Shown here piece by piece: positions 17,161 to 25,755 of a stretch of 64,000 nt of DNA. Both the position numbers and the translations under genes were made by a program. Position 1 is the first letter of the stretch. The number at the start of each line of letters is the position of its first letter. Source of the stretch: Porphyromonas asaccharolytica DSM 20707 (lineage in GTDB: Bacteria; Bacteroidota; Bacteroidia; Bacteroidales; Porphyromonadaceae); NCBI RefSeq assembly GCF_000212375.1, contig NC_015501.1, positions 124,001 to 188,000 on the forward strand. The letters are read 5' to 3'. The notes below the pieces were generated by a model. It did no database searches. It worked only from the letters and a program-made list of their open reading frames with translations, and was not told the DNA's origin.

Positions 17161-18465
17161 ATGGAATACAAACCAGACCTACTAAATAAGATAGACTGTC
17201 CTCGATGCAAAGGGCTAGGGTCACGCTGTTGCAAGCTCTCGACCTATGACTGGCTAGCTGATCTGCCCGACGGCGTACAGCAGCAGGAGATCGTCGAGGT
17301 ACAGTTCAAGAACACTCGCAAGAACTACTACCGCAACGTGGATCACCTCGACCTCAAGCGAGGTGACTATGTAGTCGTCGAGGCTGATAGCGGAGGCTAC
17401 GATGTCGGCATGGTGGCTCTCACGGGGACACTCGTCTCCACAAAGATACGAGCTAACCATGATGAGCAGTATGTGGATGGTGCGAAAGCGATCTATCGCA
17501 AGGCACGTCCTGCCGATATGGATCATTATCACGCGGCTAAGCTACGGGAACACCCGACGATGATCGAGTCGCGCGAGATCGCCACTTCGCTAGGACTAGA
17601 TATGAAGATCGGCGATGTGGAGTATCAGGCTGACGGGACGCGCGCCATATTCTACTACATAGCAGATCAGCGAGTAGACTTTCGCAAGTTGATACGGCTT
17701 CTAGCGGACGCCTTCCACATACGCGTGGAGATGCGTCAGATAGGTGCTAGACAGGAGGCAGGGCGTATCGGGGGTATAGGCCCTTGTGGACGAGCTCTAT
17801 GCTGCGCTACCTGGCTCTCACGCTTTAACTCCGTCAGTACGGCTGCGGCTCGCTTTCAGAACTTAGCCCAGAACTCGCTCAAGCTCACCGGACAGTGTGG
17901 CAAGCTCAAGTGCTGTACAAACTACGAGGTGGACGTCTATATGGAGGCAAAGAAAGCCTTCCCCTCGAGTCGTACGCCCCTAGAGACGGAGAGCGGTACC
18001 TACTACTTCAATAAGTGCGACCTCCTAGCAGGAGAGATCACTTACAGCCTAGCTCCTAAGAGCCTCGAAGAGCCTGAGACCATATCCGTAGAGCGGGCTA
18101 AGGAGATTATAGAGATGAACCAGCGTGGCGAGACACCCGAGACGCTCTCTGACCAGCAGGAGGCACCGAAGAAGCCTAAGGACATACTCTTTGACAATGC
18201 GATCAACCGCTTTGACCAGCCGAAGAAGCGTAAGCGTCGCAAGACAAATCGAAAAAAAACTCGCAGCAATACCGACGCTCCTGTAGCCCAGAGCGAAAAC
18301 CCTATGAGTGACCGTGCCGAGGAGCCTACCAACGCTGTCGAAGAGCCTCAGGACAGATCAGACCCTCGCGAGGAGGGCGCTACGCAGCCCACTCGCAAGC
18401 CGAGACGCAAGCCTCAGGAAGGTGGCCGTCGTCGCCGTCCACGTAGGAAGCCTCAGGAGGAGTAA
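17161..18465 (+). CDS. ricT: RicT/YaaT-like PSP1 domain protein
   Basis: 434 residues from the ATG at 17161. The N-terminus has CPRCKG and a second Cys cluster. The PSP1 domain spans about 40-270, with two cysteine motifs: IGPCGRALCC (about 200-209) and GQCGKLKCC (about 242-250), expected Fe-S ligands. The last 100 residues are a Lys/Arg-rich disordered tail. In Bacillus, RicT joins a Fe-S complex that controls RNase Y. In Bacteroidetes the gene commonly sits next to gldH, as here (28 bp apart). The regulatory role in this phylum is inferred. Confidence 0.88.
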   Translation: MEYKPDLLNKIDCPRCKGLGSRCCKLSTYDWLADLPDGVQQQEIVEVQFKNTRKNYYRNVDHLDLKRGDYVVVEADSGGYDVGMVALTGTLVSTKIRANHDEQYVDGAKAIYRKARPADMDHYHAAKLREHPTMIESREIATSLGLDMKIGDVEYQADGTRAIFYYIADQRVDFRKLIRLLADAFHIRVEMRQIGARQEAGRIGGIGPCGRALCCATWLSRFNSVSTAAARFQNLAQNSLKLTGQCGKLKCCTNYEVDVYMEAKKAFPSSRTPLETESGTYYFNKCDLLAGEITYSLAPKSLEEPETISVERAKEIIEMNQRGETPETLSDQQEAPKKPKDILFDNAINRFDQPKKRKRRKTNRKKTRSNTDAPVAQSENPMSDRAEEPTNAVEEPQDRSDPREEGATQPTRKPRRKPQEGGRRRRPRRKPQEE

Positions 18466-18492
18466 TCCACCACGACTAGATCAGTTGTAGCT

Positions 18493-18981
18493 ATGAGCAG
18501 AGCCTGCAGAGGTCGCATCGTAGGGGGACTAGTTTTGCTGGCCGTCCTGACGCTTGGCTCTTGCCGCTATGCAACTTATCAAGAGCGGATGCAGACGAAA
18601 GAGCTACCACGAGCTGTATGGTCTGCGGAGGATCGTATCACCTTCGACAGCTTCGTCGAGCAGTCTCGGGCACCCTACACGCTCTACCTCTATGTGCGGT
18701 ACAACAGCCGCTACGCATACACGTCCCTACCGCTCGCCGTCGAGCTTCGCTCCACTCTAGGGTGGAGTGCTACGACAACGCTGGCACTACCCCTCACGGA
18801 GGAGCCAGGCGTATGGTCTGGAGAGGGCTATGCGCTACGTCAGCAACTCTATAAAGTCAATGCCTCACTGACTCCTCCACACCCAGGGCTCTACACCATC
18901 GAGCTAAGGCAAGCAACGGGGCAGGGCACACTAGCGGGCATAGAGACGATCGGCGTCGCTTGGGTCGCTGCCGAGCCGTAG
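18493..18981 (+). CDS. gldH: GldH-like gliding/T9SS-associated lipoprotein
   Basis: 162 residues. The signal peptide ends in a lipobox LTLGSC (Cys about 24). The body matches the GldH pattern: AVWSAEDRITFDSF, then YTLYLYVRYNSRYAYTSLPL, then an Ig-like end HPGLYTIELRQ. GldH is a lipoprotein first found in gliding Flavobacterium; homologues persist in non-motile Porphyromonas. Position directly after ricT supports the call. A specific role here is unproven. Confidence 0.8.
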   Translation: MSRACRGRIVGGLVLLAVLTLGSCRYATYQERMQTKELPRAVWSAEDRITFDSFVEQSRAPYTLYLYVRYNSRYAYTSLPLAVELRSTLGWSATTTLALPLTEEPGVWSGEGYALRQQLYKVNASLTPPHPGLYTIELRQATGQGTLAGIETIGVAWVAAEP

Positions 18982-18989
18982 GTAGCTCC

Positions 18990-19092
18990 TTGAGCCGTGC
19001 GTCCCTACAGGTCGACATCTCGCTTTGACACAACATTTTGATACAACGGACGCACCGACGGTCTGCGTCCGAGCCGTACGTCCCTACCAATC
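18990..19092. repeat. GTGCGTCC-type intergenic repeat, copy A
   Basis: GAGCCGTGCGTCCCTACAGG, then TACAACGGACGCACCG and CGAGCCGTACGTCCCTACC: opposed units that pair as hairpins. The same vocabulary recurs at 36954-37052 and 48591-48830. Confidence 0.75.
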
Positions 19093-19133
19093 GTTACTCG
19101 TAGAGTTTGCAGAGTTGAGGTCAGAAGCCTCTA

Positions 19134-20747
19134 CTAGCGAATGAATCGTACGGTGCTCACGCCACGCTCCGTGACGAGCTGACCGATGTAGAGCCCCTGC
19201 GCTAGTTCTGTCAGGGAGAGCCTGGAGGCTGCTGCCAGCGAGTAGCTGTCTAGTAGTCTACCTGTCGTGTCATACAGATAGAGCGTACCCGTAGCGGGCG
19301 CCGAGAAGTAGAGCGCATCGCCCTGCCAGAGGATCGAGAGATCGCCACGCTCGACCTGAATAGGAGCGACTCCTAGAGGCTGAGCAAGGAAGTGCTTGTC
19401 CACACGTAGATAAGCATTGCGATAATACCTGGTACCAGTCATATCTACCGCACAAGAAACCAACGTCTTGCCATCTGCAGAGAACTGCACGGTACCCATA
19501 TCCGTGATACTCTTTTGCTCCGTCTTACCATAAGGTGTGTAGGAGTAGGTGAAAGCCGGAGATAGGTCTTTGCCCGTGAGCTGCTTCAAGTACTCCAGCA
19601 TCGTAAGCTTCTTGCCATCAGGATAAACTACATAGGTAGTACGATCATTGGGGTCTAAGCTACCATCGGGGTAGCAGAGCCAGCCACCATCATGAGTACG
19701 TCCGAGACCGCCGAGACCATAAGCCTCTGGGATGTTGATCCGCTCGATGCTACCATCAGCTACATTTAACGCACCAGGGTAAGAGATGATCGTGTAGTCG
19801 TCACCCTTACCGACGACCTCTTGGATAGATATCATCCAGTAGCCACTCGTTGGAGCCATCATCTGCCACGCAAGATCAGGGGAGACGCCCTTGACTACCT
19901 TATCGTAGGCTTTTTGCCAAGCTTCGTGAGCCTTGTTGTACTCAGCTTCTTGCTGGGCATATAGATCAGGATCTTGCTCATAGTCTGCCGTCACGTAGTC
20001 GTCCCAGTCAGGCTCAGGACCAGGCAGTGGCGCATCTAGATTGTAGAGGAATGAGTCACAAGGTGTAGAGCACTGGTACTGTCCCTGCTCATTTAGCTGC
20101 CAGAATAGTGGTCTGTCAGAACCATTGCGGGTGTTTTGTCGGCCTAGGATCTTCTTGCCGTCAGGCGAGCAGAAGAAAGCTTGCGTATAGTTAGGTTTGT
20201 TGCCTAGGTAGTCTTTGTCCAGCATCGGAAGCGTCTTGATCGTCCAGGAGCCGTCCTCACCACGTGTACCATAGATCGGTAGCGTCATACTCTCCTGAGC
20301 ATAAGTAGGATCCATCAGATAGCCTACGAGGTGCTTGGCATCAGGTGTCACATAGACAGGCCTTACGTCAGGCCACGCACTCTCTGGAGTTTTAATCTCT
20401 TGTAGCTTCTTCTGAGCCATGTTGCAGACAAAAGCTCCTACCTCATCCTGAGCGACAAAGATCTCACCATCATCAGAGACTGCGTAGATCATATACTTCT
20501 CAGCACCCGTCTCAGAGAGGAAGAGCGAAGTGGTGTCACGCTCGGTGTCGTAACAGAAGGCTGTCGAGTTGGGACTGCCTCCGTAGATGTAACGGCCATT
20601 GGGGCTAGTACCATAGATAGAGAAGTCACACGCCTCTGCGGGTAGAGACTTCGGCTCTTGCGTGACTTTGCAACTCACTTGCTGTGCACCGAGCGAGTAG
20701 CTCAAAGCAAGGAGTAAGAGTAGCGGAGATAGTAGTTTTCTTGTCAT
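19134..20747 (-). CDS. Secreted protein with T9SS C-terminal signal
   Basis: 537 residues from the ATG at 20747; the 39 residues upstream in frame come from the CACGTG array and lie over the promoter. A signal peptide MTRKLLSPLLLLLALSYSLG-AQQ is followed by a body of about 440 residues with beta-propeller-like repeats (SPNGRYIYGG, SDDGEIFVAQ, TPDAKHLVGY, SPDGKKILG, SADGKTLVSC). The last 75 residues form a type-A T9SS sorting domain (LYFSAPATGTLYLYDTTGRL ... GLYIGQLVTERG). It is predicted to be exported and anchored at, or released from, the cell surface. Substrate is unknown. Confidence 0.85.
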   Translation of the reverse strand: MTRKLLSPLLLLLALSYSLGAQQVSCKVTQEPKSLPAEACDFSIYGTSPNGRYIYGGSPNSTAFCYDTERDTTSLFLSETGAEKYMIYAVSDDGEIFVAQDEVGAFVCNMAQKKLQEIKTPESAWPDVRPVYVTPDAKHLVGYLMDPTYAQESMTLPIYGTRGEDGSWTIKTLPMLDKDYLGNKPNYTQAFFCSPDGKKILGRQNTRNGSDRPLFWQLNEQGQYQCSTPCDSFLYNLDAPLPGPEPDWDDYVTADYEQDPDLYAQQEAEYNKAHEAWQKAYDKVVKGVSPDLAWQMMAPTSGYWMISIQEVVGKGDDYTIISYPGALNVADGSIERINIPEAYGLGGLGRTHDGGWLCYPDGSLDPNDRTTYVVYPDGKKLTMLEYLKQLTGKDLSPAFTYSYTPYGKTEQKSITDMGTVQFSADGKTLVSCAVDMTGTRYYRNAYLRVDKHFLAQPLGVAPIQVERGDLSILWQGDALYFSAPATGTLYLYDTTGRLLDSYSLAAASRLSLTELAQGLYIGQLVTERGVSTVRFIR

Positions 20748-20779
20748 ATCGTTTGGATCATTAAGAGTTATAGTTATCG

Positions 20780-20810
20780 CAAAGCTAGCGTTCTTTTTCG
20801 AGAAAAACAA
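20780..20810 (-). promoter_or_regulatory. Promoter of the T9SS cargo gene
   Basis: On the minus strand TTG (20808-20810), a 20-bp spacer and TAGCTTTG (20780-20787). The nearest array octamer (20817) is only 6 bp upstream of the TTG, so anything bound to the array would touch the promoter. Confidence 0.78.
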
Positions 20811-20816
20811 TATTCC

Positions 20817-20976
20817 CCACGTAGGGATTTCGAAATCTCCACGTGGAGAATAAAAATTCTCCACGTAGGCGAGAAATGAAATTTCGGAGGAATCAAATGA
20901 TAAGTCCGAAGAATTGATTTTTCCCTACGTGGAGAATAAAAAATAGCCACGTGGGAAATTGAAATTTTCCACGTGG
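20817..20976 (+). repeat. CCACGTGG six-site array, copy 2
   Basis: Octamers CCACGTAG 20817, CCACGTGG 20839, CCACGTAG 20861, CTACGTGG 20925, CCACGTGG 20947 and CCACGTGG 20969: spacing again 22, 22, 64, 22, 22. The centre contains TTTCGGAGGAATCAAATGA. It lacks the outer mini-elements seen with copies 1 and 4. It lies between divergent genes. Confidence 0.9.
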
Positions 20977-21070
20977 CCGTTCTGTTAGGGCTGAGCAGTT
21001 ACAAGGCATCCTCTATAAGTTGGTCGGATAGTTGGTCAGACGTAACCCTCGCTATATAATTGGAAATAGT

Positions 21071-21078
21071 TACCTTTG
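21071..21078 (+). promoter_or_regulatory. -7 box TACCTTTG for the PCMD lipoprotein operon
   Basis: It matches TAnnTTTG 30 bp before the ATG at 21108; no clear TTG upstream. Confidence 0.65.
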
Positions 21079-21107
21079 CCGCATCTTAGTGTAAAATATA
21101 GTACAGT

Positions 21108-22100
21108 ATGAAACGAATCTCTTGGACCCTCGTTATCCTACTCACCCTATCTCTCCTCGTAGCGACAGGTTGTAGTGGTGAAGACCCTATCAAGGCTAAG
21201 CGTATCGCTATCGAAAACGGGACCTACAAACCAGATCCTAACAAACCAGATCCCAATAAGCCTGATCCCAATAAGCCTGACACAGTTCCAACACCTGATC
21301 CAGATCCCAATCCACTAGGCAAGATGGAGACTCAAGAGATCTCCTTTACTTTTGACGACTGGGCACATCCTAATGACAAGGCAGCCTTCATGCTTCCCGT
21401 AGAGAAGGCACTTCCTAAGCTCCTGGCGGGTGATCCTTATTGGGCTTGCGCTAGCAACTTAGGCGCAGCTTTCGGAGGTACGAGTCAAATAGAAGACTTC
21501 CCCGTGCATCCACTAGTTAAGGGGCGTACTGGACAAGCTCTCGAAGTGATGACCATCAAGGGGGTACCACTCTTTGGTAAGGGCATCATCGCTGGAGCTC
21601 TCTACGCTGGCACACTAGATGCAGGCAGTATGATGGTGAAGCCTCTAGAGTCCACGAAGTTTGGTCAGCCCGTCTTTGCCATACCGCTCGCTATCAAGGG
21701 ATACTATCAGTGGCTCCCAGGCGAGAAATTAGTCAATGGAACGAAGGGGAATAAGGCTATCGAGGGACAGGACGAGGCTACGATCGCTTGCGTCTTCTAC
21801 GACACGACAGACGACGACACTCCGCTCAACGGAACCAACCTCTACACCGATCCACGTATCCTAGCAAAAGTGCAGCTACACCCCAAGCCTACCAAGGAAG
21901 GGGCATGGACGACCTTCGAAACAAAGCTAGAAATCATCAACGAGGCTGCATACAAGCAGATAGACCTCCAGAAGAGTAAGTACCACATGGCACTTATCTT
22001 CTCATCGAGTGCTCGTGGTGATGAATTCATCGGAGCCATCGGCAGCCGCCTGCGCATTGACGATCTAGTCGTGACGCTAGGTATACCCACCAAGAAGTAA
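21108..22100 (+). CDS. Lipoprotein with PCMD-like domain
   Basis: 330 residues. The lipobox is VATGC (Cys about 22). A Pro-Asp-Pro-Asn-Lys tether repeats KPDPN several times (residues about 40-60), a spacer often used to hold domains off the membrane. The C-terminal 250 residues (ISFTFDDW ... GKGIIAGALYAGTL ... SRLRIDDLVVTLG) look like the putative carbohydrate metabolism domain (PCMD) of Bacteroidetes, a jelly-roll-like fold. It is followed 12 bp later by an outer-membrane barrel and probably co-transcribed. Ligand is unknown. Confidence 0.75.
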   Translation: MKRISWTLVILLTLSLLVATGCSGEDPIKAKRIAIENGTYKPDPNKPDPNKPDPNKPDTVPTPDPDPNPLGKMETQEISFTFDDWAHPNDKAAFMLPVEKALPKLLAGDPYWACASNLGAAFGGTSQIEDFPVHPLVKGRTGQALEVMTIKGVPLFGKGIIAGALYAGTLDAGSMMVKPLESTKFGQPVFAIPLAIKGYYQWLPGEKLVNGTKGNKAIEGQDEATIACVFYDTTDDDTPLNGTNLYTDPRILAKVQLHPKPTKEGAWTTFETKLEIINEAAYKQIDLQKSKYHMALIFSSSARGDEFIGAIGSRLRIDDLVVTLGIPTKK

Positions 22101-22112
22101 CCCGCTACAGAT

Positions 22113-22862
22113 ATGACTATACAGCAACTATACAGAGGGGCTCTCGGGCTCTTGCTCGCACTCATCACGACTCCACTCCTATGGGGGCAGAGCAGCAATG
22201 ATAATCTAGAGTTTGGCATCAAGGCTGGACTAAACATTGGAGCCACTACGCCCCTGCCCAAGCCTAAAGCTATTGACAAGATCTATACGTGGAATCCGCA
22301 TATGAACATAGCCCTCAAGGGGTGGCTCTCCTACCAGCTCCCAGACACCAAAGGGTGGCACCTAGACACGGGGCTAGAGATGGAGCGCAAGGGTATGTAC
22401 GTCTGCACCCACGCTACCAACCTGAGAGTCAATATGGGCGATGGCAAGGAGGCTGCGTGGGGGTTCTTCACGGGCAATAACAGCACCGAGTTTATCAACT
22501 ACTACCTCACGATCCCCATGCTGGTTGCTTACCACACGAGCAAGGACAAGTTTCGTATGCAGGTGGGCTTCTACCTCTCCTACTTGATGCAGCAAAGCTT
22601 TAAGGTAACACTCGATGGTGACGGCACGCTCAATGACCTGCCACTATCTCCTGGACACCTCGTCGACTACGACCTGTCAGACCACTTTAACAAGCTAGAT
22701 ATGGGTGTCAGAGTAGGCTTCGACTACTTCTTTCATCAGCGTCTCGGTGTGACCGCACAGCTCAATATGAGCTTCGAGCCAGCTCTAGACAGGAGCTTTA
22801 CGATGATGCCCTTCCCGCTTTACAATATCTACGCCTTTGCGGGATTTGCCTATCGGATCTAA
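22113..22862 (+). CDS. PorT-family outer-membrane beta-barrel protein
   Basis: 249 residues. A signal peptide ends at LLWGQ. The pattern FGIKAGLNIG at the mature N-terminus and paired barrel strands (WLSYQLPDTKGWHLDTGLEM, YYLTIPMLVAYHT, MGVRVGFDYFF) ending IYAFAGFAYRI are those of the outer-membrane beta-barrel (PorT-like) domain. It lies directly downstream of the PCMD lipoprotein. It should not be equated with the T9SS assembly factor PorT itself; the family is broad. Confidence 0.82.
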   Translation: MTIQQLYRGALGLLLALITTPLLWGQSSNDNLEFGIKAGLNIGATTPLPKPKAIDKIYTWNPHMNIALKGWLSYQLPDTKGWHLDTGLEMERKGMYVCTHATNLRVNMGDGKEAAWGFFTGNNSTEFINYYLTIPMLVAYHTSKDKFRMQVGFYLSYLMQQSFKVTLDGDGTLNDLPLSPGHLVDYDLSDHFNKLDMGVRVGFDYFFHQRLGVTAQLNMSFEPALDRSFTMMPFPLYNIYAFAGFAYRI

Positions 22863-22938
22863 GTAGGACTGACAGAGGACTCTGTTATCTCAGACAGCGC
22901 AGAGAGCGGACGCATGATATCTGAAGAGAGTTTTTTAC

Positions 22939-22946
22939 TACCTTTG
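22939..22946 (+). promoter_or_regulatory. -7 box TACCTTTG for the GT2-pyrC unit
   Basis: It matches TAnnTTTG 74 bp before the ATG at 23020, preceded by a T-run. Confidence 0.65.
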
Positions 22947-23019
22947 TAGTGCAGTGGTAGGGAGCATCTGACAGCGTCCCCTGCCCTGCGCATTACCACT
23001 CACAGAGACCCATCACGCT

Positions 23020-23775
23020 ATGCACGCTAGCCTTGTCATCATACCCACCTACAACGAGCGAGAGAATGTCGCTGAGATGATTCGAGCCGTCTTGGCACTG
23101 CCCGAAGATTTCGACCTGCTGATCCTTGATGACAATTCGCCTGACGGTACCGCTGAGATCGTACGTACACTACAACAAGAGCCAGACTACACGGACCGTC
23201 TGAATCTCATCGTGCGTCCAGGTAAGCTGGGACTAGGGACCGCTTATCTTACAGGCTTCGAGTGGGCGCTGGAGCATGGCTACGACTACATCTTCGAGAT
23301 GGATTGCGACTTTAGCCATCCGCTCTCAGCGCTACCACACCTCCTACGTGCGGTCTCGGAGGAGGGCTACGATGTGGCGGTGGGCTCTCGCTACGTACGT
23401 GGTGGTGGGGTCAAGGACTGGCCCCTGAACCGCATCCTCATGAGCTATCTCGCATCGGTCTACGTGCGCATTATCACTTGGCTACCAGTACGAGACACCA
23501 CGGCCGGCTTCGTCTGCTACCGGCGTGAGGTGCTAGAGACGATGAGACTAGATGAGGTACACTTCAAGGGCTACGCCTTCCAAATTGAGATGAAGTACAC
23601 GGCTCACTGCCTAGGCTTCAAGATCAAGGAGGTACCCATCACCTTTGTCAATCGTAAGCTCGGAAGCTCGAAAATGAATGGCTCGATCTTTGGCGAAGCC
23701 TTCACGGGTGTCCTCAAGCTACGCTACTGGCGGCTCTTCAAGGGCTTCCCCAAGCGCCATAATCCTGCTAAATAA
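23020..23775 (+). CDS. Polyprenol-phosphate mannosyltransferase-like GT2 enzyme
   Basis: 251 residues, the usual length of DPM1-like bacterial enzymes without membrane helices. GT-A motifs are present: IIPTYNERENV (7-17), LDDNSPDGT (about 36-44), EMDCDFSHP (about 92-100, the metal-binding DxD) and GSRYVRGGGVKDWP. It would transfer a hexose, probably mannose, from a nucleotide sugar to polyprenyl phosphate at the inner membrane. The sugar is inferred from family only. Dihydroorotase follows with its ATG 1 bp after this stop. Confidence 0.9.
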   Translation: MHASLVIIPTYNERENVAEMIRAVLALPEDFDLLILDDNSPDGTAEIVRTLQQEPDYTDRLNLIVRPGKLGLGTAYLTGFEWALEHGYDYIFEMDCDFSHPLSALPHLLRAVSEEGYDVAVGSRYVRGGGVKDWPLNRILMSYLASVYVRIITWLPVRDTTAGFVCYRREVLETMRLDEVHFKGYAFQIEMKYTAHCLGFKIKEVPITFVNRKLGSSKMNGSIFGEAFTGVLKLRYWRLFKGFPKRHNPAK

Positions 23776-23776
23776 T

Positions 23777-25132
23777 ATGCGACAGATCATACTCGGAGCG
23801 ACCATAATCAATGAAGGTCGACAGGTCGTCGGCTCCGTATGCCTCTCCGACGAGCGCATTGAGTCTATATGTATAGGTGTCGACAAGGTGTCTGACCTCC
23901 CTGACGAACTGGCCCAAGGAGCGGAGATCGTGGAGGCGCACGGGCTCTGGCTACTACCAGGCTGCATCGACGATCAGGTGCACTTTAGAGAGCCTGGACT
24001 AACTCACAAGGGAGACATAGCACACGAGAGCCGTGCCGCCGTGGCCGGTGGTGTCACCTCCTATATGGACATGCCGAACGTGAAGCCTCCGACGGTCACT
24101 CTCGAGGCGCTCCTCGACAAGCGTCAACGTGCTCAGAAGACAAGCTGGGCAAACTACGCCTTTTACTTCGGCGGGACTAATGACAATGCCCCCGAAGCGT
24201 GTGCCATAGACCCTGCCTTGATCCCTGGTTACAAGCTCTTCCTGGGAGCCTCCACGGGCAATATGCTGGTGGACAGCGAGGAGGCGCTCGACTACTTCTT
24301 CGCCCATGCGCCCAAGCTCATCGCCACGCACTGCGAGAGCGAGGAGATCATCACACGCAATAAGGAGCTTTACCGCCAGCGATACGACGGGCATCCACCC
24401 ATCGAGACACATCCGCTGATACGCTCCCGTGAGGCGTGCTACGAGTCTTCACGCAGTGCCATAGAGCGTGCCAAGCGTCTCGGTGCTAGACTACACGTAC
24501 TCCACCTATCGACAGCAGAGGAGATGGATCTCTTCTCGGCAGCTCCGCTTTCGTCCGAGAAGCGCATCACCGCAGAGGTGTGCGTCCACCACTTATGGTT
24601 TACCGATGAGGACTACAGCCGCTTAGGCAATCGCATCAAGTGGAACCCCGCCGTCAAGACGGCTCGCGATCGTGAGGCTCTGCGCCAAGCACTCGTCGAG
24701 GGTCGCATCGACGTGGTCGCTACCGATCACGCGCCTCACGCACTGGCCGACAAAGAGGGCGATGCCCTCACAGCAGCCTCTGGAGGGCCACTTGTACAGC
24801 ACAGTCTCTTGATGATGCTGGAGCTGGCTCACGAGGGGCTTTGGTCGCCTGAGCTAGTCGTTGAGAAGATGGCACACGCTCCTGCACAGCTCTTTGGTGT
24901 TCGCGAGCGAGGCTATATCCGCACAGGCTACTACGCAGACCTAGTCCTCGTCGATCCTCATCAGGAGACAACGGTCACGACGGAAAGTCTCTACAGCAAG
25001 TGTGGATGGTCGCCACTGGAGGGTTACACCTTCTCGCATCGCATCGTAGCTACCTGGGTCAACGGACAGGTTGCTTATCGTGACGGACAACTGATCAGTC
25101 GCCCGCCTGTGCATGCACTCACGTTCGCCTGA
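23777..25132 (+). CDS. pyrC: Dihydroorotase
   Basis: 451 residues, from the ATG at 23777 (upstream frame overlaps the previous gene). It catalyses ring closure of carbamoyl-aspartate in pyrimidine synthesis. Amidohydrolase motifs: DDQVHFREPG (65-74), the carboxylated-lysine segment YKLFLGASTGN (about 151-161), ATHCESEE, LHVLHLSTAEE and VATDHAPH (about 316-323). The first motif has Gln where many family members have the first His of HxH; I recall DQVHFREPG from Bacteroidetes dihydroorotases, so it looks lineage-typical and not inactivating. It is translationally close to the GT2 gene although functionally unrelated. Confidence 0.92.
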   Translation: MRQIILGATIINEGRQVVGSVCLSDERIESICIGVDKVSDLPDELAQGAEIVEAHGLWLLPGCIDDQVHFREPGLTHKGDIAHESRAAVAGGVTSYMDMPNVKPPTVTLEALLDKRQRAQKTSWANYAFYFGGTNDNAPEACAIDPALIPGYKLFLGASTGNMLVDSEEALDYFFAHAPKLIATHCESEEIITRNKELYRQRYDGHPPIETHPLIRSREACYESSRSAIERAKRLGARLHVLHLSTAEEMDLFSAAPLSSEKRITAEVCVHHLWFTDEDYSRLGNRIKWNPAVKTARDREALRQALVEGRIDVVATDHAPHALADKEGDALTAASGGPLVQHSLLMMLELAHEGLWSPELVVEKMAHAPAQLFGVRERGYIRTGYYADLVLVDPHQETTVTTESLYSKCGWSPLEGYTFSHRIVATWVNGQVAYRDGQLISRPPVHALTFA

Positions 25133-25201
25133 GCCAGCTCTCCATAGAGAGCAAATCGCTATTTGGTCGTCAAACCCTTTCGCTACGTGAGCGATTATTC
25201 T

Positions 25202-25242
25202 TATATTTGCAGTCGGTGATAGTTTCTAGAGAGATTATCACC
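25202..25242 (+). promoter_or_regulatory. -7 box and leader hairpin of the methylmalonyl-CoA operon
   Basis: TATATTTG (25202-25209) is followed by a hairpin GGTGATA (25215-25221) / TATCACC (25236-25242) at the predicted 5' end of a leader of about 90 nt. A 5' stabilising stem is plausible; no known riboswitch is recognised. Confidence 0.55.
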
Positions 25243-25305
25243 ATAGGGAGGGCGCAGTCCATCCCCCCACTAAAGTAGACACACAAATCAAAAACAATAT
25301 AGCGT

Positions 25306-25722
25306 ATGAATCTGTCACACATCGAGCATCTTGGGATAGCAGTCAAGAGCATAGAGGAGGCACTGCCCTTCTTCGAGGGAGTCCTCGGACTAACCTGCTA
25401 CAACATTGAGGAGGTCGCTGACCAGAAGGTGCGTACCGCATTCCTCAAGATAGGCGAGGTCAAGCTAGAGCTTCTAGAGCCCACAAGCGATGAGAGCCCC
25501 ATAGCCAAGTTTATCGAGAAGCGTGGCGAGGGCATTCACCACCTAGCACTATCATCTGACGATGTAGCACCAGCTCTCGAGGAGCTCAAGGGCAAGGGCT
25601 TACGCCTCATCGATGAGAAGCCTCGCAAAGGTGCCGAGGGTCTCAACATTGCCTTCGTACACCCCAAGAGTGCACACGGCATACTTCTAGAGATCTGCGA
25701 CTGCAAGGATGTCGCTAAGTAA
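25306..25722 (+). CDS. mce: Methylmalonyl-CoA epimerase
   Basis: 138 residues, the family length. Two VOC/glyoxalase-fold halves: [19 protein letters not shown] (5-23), [19 protein letters not shown] (about 85-96) and HGILLEIC. Conserved metal ligands His (position 8 region), His (about 89) and Glu (about 130) are present. It interconverts (R)- and (S)-methylmalonyl-CoA between the B12-dependent mutase and the decarboxylase. It is first in a four-gene operon. Confidence 0.95.
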   Translation: MNLSHIEHLGIAVKSIEEALPFFEGVLGLTCYNIEEVADQKVRTAFLKIGEVKLELLEPTSDESPIAKFIEKRGEGIHHLALSSDDVAPALEELKGKGLRLIDEKPRKGAEGLNIAFVHPKSAHGILLEICDCKDVAK

Positions 25723-25755
25723 TATCGTCCAATCAAACAAACGCTACATAGAATA

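Noticed and set aside
20748-20864. N-terminal extension of the T9SS cargo protein
   Set aside because: It overlaps the promoter and the array; a proper signal peptide starts at the ATG at 20747.
23777-25132. Inactive dihydroorotase because Gln replaces the first metal His
   Set aside because: All other motifs are intact, and I recall the DQVHFREPG form as usual in Bacteroidetes dihydroorotases, so loss of function is not supported.
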